From Odiellus spinosus (taxonomy: Eukaryota; Arthropoda; Arachnida; Opiliones; Phalangiidae): DNA of 64,000 bases. Below the pieces are notes generated by a model. It was not told the DNA's origin and did not search any database. It was given only the letters and a program-made list of their open reading frames with translations. Shown here piece after piece: positions 51,801-63,800 of this stretch. A program made the position numbers and the translations under genes. Position 1 is the stretch's first letter, and each line of letters starts with the position of its first letter. The stretch is taken from the NCBI GenBank assembly GCA_963920705.1, contig CAWUCO010000002.1, positions 1,054,001 through 1,118,000 on the forward strand. The letters run 5' to 3'.

Positions 51801-54800
51801 ATTCAGCCCATTTTAATTATTTAACTTAGTTTTTTCCCTTAGATTCTTTCATAATTCAGGAATTTTTGTCAATTTTGAATCAGTTTTAAATCGACTTAAT
51901 TTCGATTAATTTTTATAATGATTTGGTTTAAATTGTAGTGTAAGATCTCGTCTGTCTCGTCGTACGTCAACATTCTCCCTAATTTGACCTATTTTGTTCT
52001 ATTTTCATTTTTGAATGCAATTCCAAACCATTAGACAGGTGTGAGGGAGATTTATATGTTAGACGCGTTCAAAAATTAAAATTGACCAAAATAGGTCAAA
52101 TTATGTGGGAATATCACCGCACGACGAGACAGACGAGATCTTAAACTATAATGTAAACCTAATCATTATAAAAATTAATCAAAATTAAGTCGATTTAAAT
52201 CTGATTTAAAATTGAGTTAAATTATTGAATTAAGAAAGAGTGTGCTGAATAAACTAAGTTAAATAATAAAAATGGACCAAATTCTTTAGGAATCTAATCG
52301 CACGACGAGACAGAGGAGAATTTAAAACTAATCATCATTAACTTTAATCAAAATTATACTCTTTTTATGCAGGGTTGCCACGGGTCAGGGAAAAGTCATT
52401 GAATTTGAAAATGAACCAAAAAAGTTAAGGAATTATAAGATATTTTAAAAAGGGAATTTAAAGATCTTTCAAGAAGCCACTAAATTCCAATCATTATCCG
52501 CGGAATAGGTTCGAAGCTGACCGTGTCAGTTGTTATAGATTAGAACAAAAGGTTTGGCGAACCCGATTATATAAAAAATGAAAGGTTAAATATTGGGTAG
52601 TATTAGCCGAAACGGTCAGGGAAAATCGTTGGAAAAGGTCAGGGAATTTGAATCTGAAAAAATTGTGGCAACCCTATCGTTAGAAATTAACAAATAGAGC
52701 AAAATCTGGGATTTTTAAAATGTGGCAGGGAATTGAAAAATGATCAGGGAAATATAACGAGAAAATTTTTACGATAGGTTGACCTTTTAATCGTAAGAAA
52801 AAAATATTTTAAAATGAAAATATTCGTTGTTTTGTTGTTGATTGGGTCTTCGAAAATCTTGTTAACAAATAATATATATATTTTTGAATAATACTTATGT
52901 CTAGGGCTTATTCAGACTATCTGGCAGTCTTGTCGTCTGCTTCATTCAGATTTTATCCTTGTAGAGGTTAGCTGTTATTTTGAGTTTCGACATAACGCTT
53001 CAATTAACATTTTAGCTCAGATTATAATTTAATTAACAAATTTTGTAATAATAACATTTAATTAGTAATGTTTAACGCCACAACGTTTAATAATTCAACA
53101 TGGTAGCAGAGCGTGGTTTACGCACTTTTTCGCCATTGTTGGTGAGTCTTTACTAGATTATCACAAAGGCCTAACTAATTTGAAGAATGGCGACGGGTTT
53201 TGATTCACAAGATGCTTATTATGGATCAATGTATAATTTCAAGAAGTTTAGTGATGATAATTGTGAGCAATGGAAACGAGATATGCGTTTTGCTTTATTG
53301 GATCAAGGTTTGATGATACTGAAACGCCACCGGCAACTACAGCTTTATCAAGAATATCAATGGCTGTTGACTCAAAACAGGAATATTATAGCGAGTTGTA
53401 AAACAGCTCCTGAAGCGTGGAAGTTACTAGAAAAACAGTATGAACCTAAATATCAGCGCTGAGGGGAGAATTTCTTAATGTGAAGTTTACACCACCAGAG
53501 TCTATGGCTTCTTATGTAGTTAGAGTAACATGTGCTGCGGAGAAATTGGAGGTAGCTGGAAGAACTCTTCCCACGGATGAGATTGTGTATCAAATGATTC
53601 ATAGGTTGCCATCTCAATTTGAAAACGTAGTTTTCCGAGCGCATACTTGGTCAGATGCTGAATTTACCTCCGAGAATGTGAAGAGATTACTTATTATAAA
53701 TAAAGAATGGCTCACTAATTACCGAAAAATAGAGTCACTGCGGATAATGTTTCAAAAGCAGAAGGTATTGGAGATGTTACTCTACATGTGAAACATGAAT
53801 ATGGAAATAAACAGATAATTTTAAAGGATGTCTATTATATGCGGCATTACAAGAGAAATCTGATCTCATATAGACGTATAGATAATAATGGATATAAAAA
53901 AAGACATCGCATGATCAACAAGCATCACCTACTGCGAGGCATACAAGTTCGCTTGATGAAGAGAGTCTCTGGCATCAGCGCTTGTGAAACAATTGAGCTC
54001 TAAAGATATGGTAAGCGGATTACCAAAATTTCAAGGGCGCGTGACAGTTTGCATACCTTGTAAACTTTCAAAATCTACAAAGGCACCATCTAAAGATATT
54101 GGACAAATTGTTCCTACAAGGCCTTTGGAGCTTGTTCATAGTGACCTATGGGGTCCACCGTCAAAATTATCAAGAGGCGGAGCATCTTACTGTGTATGTT
54201 TCAGCGATGATTATACAAGAGGGAGAGTTTATTTTCTGGAATCGAAAAATAATGTTTTGAACTCTTATTTGGATTTCAAGAAATGGTCTGCGCTACAGAC
54301 TGGCCAAAAGATTTGGAAGTTACGAACTGACAATGGATTAGAATTTGTTCGAAGGCATTTGAGAAATCATGTCAACAAGATGGAAAATGGTATACGCCTC
54401 AAATGAATGGTATATCCGAAAGATTTAATAGAACGGCTCTGGATGGTGTTCGTATACACTTTTACGGGATTCAGACTTACCACAAAATATGTGGGCTGAA
54501 GCGTTGCGAACTTTTGTTTATCTGAACAATCGTCTTCCTCATTCTAAGTTATCTAACCACGGACCGTGTATATACCGAACGAGAAATGCACGCGTTTTTC
54601 TGCCTCCGTACACCGACTCTCAATAGAGCCCAGAAAATAACCGTAAAAGGTCATTTATTAAATTAAAAATGGCGCGTGTCTTTAAATCGCTAGGATAGCC
54701 ATTTTGAAATTTCACTCTCACGTGACACAAGAGTCACGAGAAAAGAAAAAAACGACCTTGTACCACTATTTTCTCTCTCGCTTCGGAAGTTTTTTTTTGT

Positions 54801-57800
54801 ACTGTGGAAGGCTGGCGAATTCTCGTTCGGTAAATACACGGTCCGTGCTCTAACAATGTCCCGGAAGAAAAATGGAGTGGTAGACGAATATCTGCTGGAC
54901 ATCTTAAACGATTTGGTTGTCTGGTCTTTTCGCATCTTCATAAGCCTCAACGAAATAAATTAAAAGACCGAGCTAATTAGTCTGGCGTAATGATTGGTTA
55001 TGCTAATTCTACCAAGGGTTATCGAATATGAAGATCAAATACAAGAGACAAAACATGTGTCTTTTGATGAATCTAAACAAGGGTTATGTGAAATAAAGAA
55101 ACTTGTTAAACATGGACGACAATTTGGCCTGAGAGAATCTCTGGTGTAGATGATACAGATACTGACAGTGAAAACTCGGAAATAACAGAATCTGGTAGTG
55201 AAGAATCCGAAGTACTAGAGGAACCTAGCGCATCCTTAGAATTTGCAGATATAACGGTAGAGTGTGTAAGAAGTAATAGAGGAAGTAGCTGAACCTGCCC
55301 AACCCCTGCAACTCAAAAGGGGAATGAAGACAGGTGAAGGAGAGAAGTACATATAGGACAACATGGAAAATCCAAGGGTCGTAAAGATATTTATTATTTT
55401 GACGGCGATGATACTCATAGGATTCGATCTTTAAAAGAAATGAAAGAATATTTACTGTCTAAAGGTGAAGATTTTGATCCATCACAGTTCAATTTTTACG
55501 ATGACAATATCGAAGCACATCTATCAGAAATACCTCGCTCGTTTCATGAAGCAATGAAAACCCTTACCTTAAGAGGTCTTGGGGAAGTCTTTCTTGTGTT
55601 TTACGTAGTCTTGAGAGGTCCTGGGGAAGTCTTTCATTGTGTCAAGAAGTCTTGGGGAAGTCTTTAAGACTTTTATAGTGTTCTATATGACCTATTCAGG
55701 TCAGACTAACCTTTTTCTGTAAGGGAAGCAATCAAGGGAAGAATTGGCATGACGCTATGACACAGGAATTATCTACTTTTAAGAACAGAGATGTGTTTAA
55801 CGTAGCAAATGCAAGGAGAAGACTAAAACCTATGCTCAAATAGTTAATTTTACCCCAAGTCGTATATGAATATATATATTTATTGTAGGCACTATATGGC
55901 CTAAAGCAAAGCGGCCCCCAATGGTATTCCGAACTAGATTCAACTTTGCTCAAATTAGGATATACTCGGATACCAGGATGCAACTGCATTTATAGGATGA
56001 AAATGGAAGCAATTTTGATTGTTTATGTAGACGATATTATCGTAATGGCCAAGACTTCTAATTATATGAAGATATTACTTGAGGGCTTACAGTCAGTATT
56101 TGACATATTAGATTTGGGTGCACTTCGATACTTTCTTGGAGTTGAGTTTGAAATTCCCAGACCTGGAGAAGCCTTCATTCACCAAAGAAAATATATAGAA
56201 AAAATAAAACAGGAATTCGAGATTAAGCCTTCTTTGAAGAAATTGGGGTTTCCTCTACCTACTGGAATAGTATTGCCACCTTTTGGATGTACGGAACAGA
56301 ACGAAAAAATCTTTCCATAGAGGAAGTTAATCGGTATATTACTATATCTGTTGCAACGTACAAGACCAGATATAACATTTGCTGCGTTATATCTCGCACG
56401 ATCCTCAACAAACCCTACAAAGAAAAATTGGGAATATTTAAAAAGGATTTTGCAATGTTTCTTTGTAGGGGTTGTTGAAAATCGTGCGAGGTATGACACA
56501 GAAAATGTTATATCTGGTCTTGTACGTTGCGACAGATATAGTAATATACTGATTAACTTCCAATATGATAAACTGCTCTGGCAAATCGCCTATAGAAACG
56601 AGCCGCGTGAGGAGTTTGGTCTTGGCCAAACGTCTATATTTTTCATTCCGATTTCTAACCCGTTTCTATTATTTACAGGCGAGAGTCAAACCGAGTAAGA
56701 CTCGCGAAACTAAATCCAAACCGAAGAAAAACGTCATCGGCATAGACGAGTTTTGTAAAGACGCGATTCTTGATAGCGCTTCGTAAGTTTTATTCTTGTC
56801 AATTTAATAGTTAAAGTTACTCTAACAATTGCGACGCGAATTGGAAATGAAACTGATAAAAATATTCTGGCACGTAATATCACGTGCCACAATATATACT
56901 TACCTCTCCAATTTCAAAACGCTTAAGGGATACTATTAGCTGAAATGAAGCATTTTTATTTATTTTTTCGATTTCTTCCGTAAAAATATGCTCACCTGAA
57001 TTTTTTCGTAATTCTTATAGTACAAATATTATTAGAAAAGATTCTTTCAAATCTCAAAATTTCTCTATCATTGCCAATCAACCAATCGTAGAATCCCCAG
57101 CGGTAGCTAGGTGATAACGTAGAGGTCTCGGTTTTTAATTTAAGATTTATTTATTTTTTGTAAAATTAGGTTTATAGAAGATTTGTACGCGTCTTTATCC
57201 TCAAAAGTTCGTAACTGGCGAAGCTTAAAGTTTTTAAAACGTTTATATATTATCGCTATATCATCATCTAGATGTCTCTAGGAGTTCTATATTACTTCAA
57301 TAAAGCCTCTTGGCTCTGATTGGCCCTTCGATAATGGTGAAAAACGCGTGGTTAAGCCTAACTAACTAATAATTAATTCTAATCGAAATGGTTCTTTTAA
57401 AAATTGTGAAAAAATTTAGCTGGATATATTCAATTACGAGTAATCGAATTTTAAATGGTATAAAATAATTTACGTTTAATTTAACGCGTCCTGGCTGTGG
57501 CTCCTTGGTGTGAATTGACGAATTGATTAGTCCCGGATTTTAATTTTCGAAAACTTTAACAGTATCAAGGGCCATCCTAATTTTTTTTTTTTTACTTCTT
57601 TTTATCCGAAGTAATCCTTATTTGGAAAGAGTTCAACGTTTACAAATAAATAAGGAATTGATGGAAGAGATCGATATAATTTCGGAGCACCGAGGAATGA
57701 ACACGTTTAATTCCATTCGCGCCAAAGACAGGACATCGAGCTTCGACGAAGGGACCGAAGAAATGTCGAATTCCTTTTCGTTGAAAACAATCGAACGAGA

Positions 57801-60800
57801 AGAAAAGCCTAACCCTCATAAGAAAGCGGAAGAGCCAATTTTAAACTCAAGCCATGACATTGAGGTTAGCGAGCAGCCTCGCGACGAAGAACCGACTGAT
57901 ATTTCAAAAGAGAGAGCCACGGACGTAGTTGAGGATGAACGGGGTACGAGTTCCATCGAGAATATTGACAGAAATATTCCGCTGTTAGAAATGGTTCGAC
58001 AAAAAACTTCTCAATTAACGCGTAATTTTAACGCTGCAGCTTTCCAACTTCAAGTCACCCTATTAGCCTTGCCGGAAGAGCTACGAATGAATTTAATAGC
58101 CGGAATCATTAATAATTTTCCCAATAAAAGCAATTTTCTGGAAAAATTGAATAAAATGGCCGATTGCGAGAGTTTGTTTAAGGTAAGTTTCGTTGTAATT
58201 ATATTCTAATACACATCCCTGAACTCTTTGTTTTCGTTAAAACTACGCCAATTTAGGGGCGAGTTTTTGCTGACGATTGATTTTGAATTATTGCAGGAAA
58301 GTCAAAATGGCGAAATTGATGGTCCGAGCGAAATGGCGTCCCATATTGACAGTCAAATTGCCTCGCAAGAGATCGAGGAACTTAAAGAAAACAATAATAA
58401 GCTGGAAAATGAGCTCGTCAACTTGAGAGATATTAATGTCAGACTAAATAATACTCATTCCGTCGTTAAGAATACTTTGGAACGAGAAATTAGAGATATG
58501 CGGGAAAAACTACGCGTGAGTCAATTTTTATTTCAGTTATTCAGACAATTGCTCGTCGAGTACTAGACTCGATACTCGACAATTACTCGTCGAGTACTCG
58601 ACAATTACTCGTCGAGTACTCGACTCGATACTCGACAATTACTCGTCGAGTACTCGACTCGATACTCAATACTCGACAATTACTCGTCGAGTACTCGACT
58701 CGATACTCAATACTCGACAATTACTTGTCGAGTACTCGACTCGATACTCGACAATTACTCGTCGAGTACTCGACTCGATACTCGACAGTTACTCGTCGAG
58801 TACTCGACTCGATACTCAATACTCGACAATTACTCGTCGAGTACTCGACTCGATACTCAATACTCGACAATTACTCGTCGAGTACTCGACTCGATACTCA
58901 ATACTCGACAATTACTTGTCGAGTACTCGACTCGATACTCGACAATTACTCGTCGAGTACTCGACTCGATACTCAATACTCGACAATTACTCGTCGAGTA
59001 CTCGACTCGATACTCAATACTCGACAATTACTTGTCGAGTACTCGACTCGATACTCGACAATTACTCGTCGAGTACTCGACTCGATACTCGACAATTACT
59101 CGTCGAGTACTCGACTCGATACTCAATACTCGACAATTACTCGTTGAGTACTCGATTCGATACTCAATACTCGACAATTACTCGTCAAGTACTCGACTCG
59201 ATACTCGACACACCAAATTTCTATTACTCGAGAGGTACTCGAGTAGCAAAACATTTCCCTCCATTTCATTTCACTCGAGTAAAAATAAATAGGGTTCGTA
59301 TTTAATTTTAGCTTATTGATTATTTATGTAACACAAAAAAACAAAAAAAAGCCCCTACTTAGTCATAATACTAGCGAATTACCGAGAAAAAATAACCTCC
59401 CTCAGTCCTCTACCTCTACTAGTAGTCCCTTAGTCCCTTTTCACACCTACCCCAGCGACCTAGAATGAGAGAGAAAACTGTTGACTATAAGAGTGAGGGA
59501 GTTGGGTGCCCATCTTCTGCAGGGGTGGAAAATGAACCGAACCATTCTTAAAGGGAAAGTGAAATAAAAAGATTATTTTTTGGGGGATATTTTTCTTGGC
59601 CAAGAGTTTGAGGACAACTATTACCAGTAATAGTGCAAAAAAATATACTAAAAAAACCTTTAGTAGGATAAAGCTTCCTATCCCAATTACAGTATTCTGT
59701 AGGATTAAAAATTGGATGGTTTAAATTGAAAGCCCTAAAACAACAGTCAAGTTGGGGCAAAATATTGAAGAATTAGTATTAATTAGTATTAATTATTAGT
59801 AGTAATTTATTTTAAATTTAAACTTATTTAACATTAATTTTAATTTTTCGCACTATCCATTACAATTTTCAGTACTCGACTGCTACTCGAATGCCTTTTT
59901 TCCCCAAATCAAATTACTCGAGTACTCGACAGAAATTTAGATACTGGACTCGACACCCAAACTTCACTACTCGCTCTTTTTAAACCACTGTCAAACGATA
60001 TTTTGACTGATAATTAAAGGCTAAGTACCGCAATCTGAATTTCAAAATTTTTGATTGCTTAAACAGAATCAAGAGATCGAATTGAAAAATTCTCAAGTTT
60101 CTCACGAAACGGAGTTGAAACGTTCGAGTCAAGAAAAGCGAAAGATTTTAGAAGAAATTAAAGTCATTAAGAAGGAGAATGAAAATTACGTCAACCTTAA
60201 ACGAATGTACGAGGAAGCTTAGGGATTTTATAGTAGACGAACTTTGGATGTATAAAGAATTAACGTTCATGGATATTGCACTCCGAGAAAAACGCGTAAA
60301 CAGAATTCACGATGTTCACTGGCGCCATCTAGTAACGATGTTTGTCGTTAGACAGGAAGTGTGGCATTACATTAAATTTGAAATTGAAAAACTGCAGAAC
60401 GTGCAGATGACAATTAGTAAAACAGGAAATTCGTTTCGCCAAAATTTCCCGAAAAGCGCCACACTTCCGCTGTCGATAGCGGACGAAATTATTCGAAATC
60501 GCGATCTACTGAAAATGCCTTACAGAAGGTACGAGTGCAATATCCGTGAACGTTAGTTCTTTATACATCCATGGATGGACGACTCCAAAATTTGTCTCGC
60601 GTCAATTAGCTCGTTGGTCACGTGGGTTTTTCATATCAACGACTTCCCATTAGTCTATCGGGGTTGAATGCTGTTACAATTTTCGACCAAATTAAGAGAT
60701 TTTATTTTTCCTCATTGGGAAAGCGGAATTTGTTCGGTTGAAATGAAAAGACTATTTATTAAATTGGCGCGATATCAATTCGAGTCGTTCTTCTACTAAA

Positions 60801-63800
60801 AAATAAACAAGCCCATTAAAATGAATACAAATTGCTAATTGAAACAGGGCTGATGAGTTATTTAAGAGGTTGGAAGAAAGCCAAAGCGAAATCGCCTCTT
60901 TCAAGAACCTAAGCGAATCTTTGAGCTTCACCAACTCTAATCTATACGGACAGTTGGATAATTGCCAAGTCAAAATGAAAAAAGCTTTGGTAAGAAATTC
61001 CCTATAGTCCAGATATGGCCATCGAAATCCGCTTACTGTAAATAAAATCCAGATTCGCGATACGGACTAAAGCGAAATTTTCTTTTGTTTCGAAGGAATG
61101 TCTTATAGAAGAACGGCGACAAATGGGAAGTTTAGTAATGAAAATTGAGATTGAAAAAACACGAACGTCCTTACAACAAATTATCCACGAACTCGCCTCT
61201 ACGTATCCCAACAGTGTCGAGTTAGTTCCTAATTTTTTATTTAAATTTTCTCGAGAGTAAGATTTAGAGACCAAAAATGATAATTTTTAAAGGTTGGCTC
61301 GACTGGAAAATTCGCGCGAAATTCGAAAGAAACGCTTGGATAATCTTTTAAAGGCGGAAAAAGATTTTTCGGTAAATATAGAATTAAAAATATATTTGGA
61401 ACGTAATTAAAAATTGTCTTTTACAGGAGAAAATGAACGAGTGTTCGCGATCCTTGAAGGCGAACGAAGATGATTTCCAAATAGACGATATTCCTCCTCT
61501 TCCTGTCGCGCCGTCTCTCCCTGAGGCTAAAGCGCCGCCATTTCTCTACGTGAGCTTCTTCTATTTACTTATAATTCATTTTTTATTTGAGATTATTTAT
61601 TTTAATCGCTCTTTCTTAGCCAAATCCCGGAGGTCAAGGATATCTGACGAATCTACGACCGCCTTTACTTCCAAACTCTACACTCACGAATTTTTATTAC
61701 GTTCCACCCGCGCTTAACGGTACAATGCCCAGAACGCTTTCTCAACCACCTGGAATAAAAACTCCGTCTCCTACTATGTACGGTAAGATATTTATCGAGG
61801 GATATGACACTCTGGAAGAGAAAGCTTTTGGATCTAAAATTTTATTCGTTCAAATTTACAATTTCACGTAACGCGGGTCGGGGAAAGGCAGGCGATTTAA
61901 GCATTTGCCTCTGGAAACCTCCAATCGAAATGGCTAATTTTTCTTAATAGACAGTAAAATAAATTCCGGCTTTGTCCTAACCTGGAAAAAATGGCAGCAT
62001 CTTCCGTAGAAATGGGTTCTTTTATCCGTTTCCAAGGTTATTTTATAAAAAGGGCGAATGGAATCAAATCTCTAATTATAGGTTAATTTCGAAATACCAA
62101 CATTTCCACGGTTAAAATTGAACCGTTTCCAAAAAACGGTTCACTCAAGATTCTCCCAGTTTAAGGAATTGTCGCTATAGTATTTAACATATTATTTTTT
62201 TTTTTGTCACATTTTTACTATTCTCGTTTTTAATTTAGAATCGAAAGTCAGTCCAGTTAGTTCCCGGCCTAGTTCCACCAATTCCTACGATCGACCAACC
62301 CCTATCGAGACGCCTTCCACGAGCGTAAGTATCCAATTTCGTTATATCGAGACTCCCAACCTCTTTAAAATTATTCGCGGTCTATGGTAGCCTTGGTAGG
62401 TTCGCCTAATTCGGAATGCTTCTAATTCCGAACACTTTCATTTAAAAATGTATAACTTAACTTTGGTTGGGTCTATTTAAAGATGGAAGGGCTCATTTTG
62501 TAGATTAAGAACGGGGCTATTCGAGGAACGCGACTTCAACACTCTACGAAAAGATCCGGAGAAGATACGACCCTAATTAGCTAACCCCGATAATTAGCCT
62601 AATTAATTAGACCGTTTTTAAGGGAATGTTTCCCTTTAAGGTCTGGGAAAAAGGTTTTACCAGCTTCGGAAAGATCGCGGGCCTACGCGCTCGATTTCAT
62701 CGTACAGTTGGAGTTCCCCGCTACAAAATAAACTTCTCAAACCCAGAAATGGGCCACAAACTCTTCGCGAAAACGTAATTTTAAAATTTGTCTAAAAAAT
62801 TCAAATTCTGAAAATATATGAAAAGCTCTCAAAATTTGTAAAAGGAACCACATCCGCGCCTCGGATCGAGAAACGAGTGTCACCAATGGATTCCTTGGCC
62901 GAATTTAATAGGAGAAAGGCGGAATTAGCGCGCTGGAGCCACTATTTGCTAAGTTATCGACGATTCCCTTCCAAATCCATTCCTTTACGGGTTCTAAGCC
63001 AAATTTTTAAATCGTCAATAACTTCGCAAATACTGGCTCGATCGCGTTAATTACGTCTTCTCTGTTAAATTTGGCCAAGGAATAGATTGGTGACACTCGT
63101 TTCTCGATCCGAGGCGCGGATGTGGTTCCTTTTGAAAATTTTGGGATTTTTTGTCTTTTACATGTTATAAGATAGTTCAGAATTAGAAGCAGGGGCGTTC
63201 AGAATTAGAAGCCGCTACTGGTGTCTTTAAAACCGCGTCTGCGTCAAAAGTGCGCGTCATGGAATGACGAAAACTAGCGCAACGGGTCCGCGACTATTCA
63301 AACTTGATATTAGATAGTTAACTTCGTCGGTAAAAATTCCACAGCAAGCGAGATCTAAGATTTCATAAAAAGTGTTCAGAATTGGGCGACCCTACCCTAG
63401 GTTCCCAAGATTTAAATTTACCGAAATGTTTAATGTATTTTCAGGCGAAAAGCAGTTACGAAAAAATAGTTCAAATAATTAAGCGAAAATTGCCTTATTT
63501 GAGCGAGTAAGTGTAAATGGGTCGCTTTTATCGAGCGGCGAGACTTAACATTCTCGTCCGTCCTTTTCGCAGATCGGAAATCATTTTTTATATCAAGCAA
63601 TATCGAGGTTTAGGGATGCGATTTGGTGGAAAACGGAACGAAGAAATCGCGAACACTATGGTTAATTACATACTGGACCAGAAAGCTTCCGTGAGTTTAT
63701 TAATCAAATTGACGTCAATCTAAGATTTTTCTAACTAAACAATCCCCTCCGCTGGAAATTAAAGAATCAAAAGTTGCAGGACGAGAAGAAGCCAAAAGGT

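Noticed and set aside
49881-52676. LTR-flanked element
   Set aside because: The same-orientation copies at the edges have inverted ends of their own (at least the right copy), and the interior has no retroelement genes.
58546-59215. ORFs in the GAGTACTCG satellite
   Set aside because: Repeat-driven; they lie in an intron between two in-phase coiled-coil exons.
60128-60228. A cryptic intron explaining the exon 24 frame change
   Set aside because: A GTCAAG...TATAG intron would restore phase, but donor and acceptor are weak and it would remove good coiled-coil sequence; left as an open option only.
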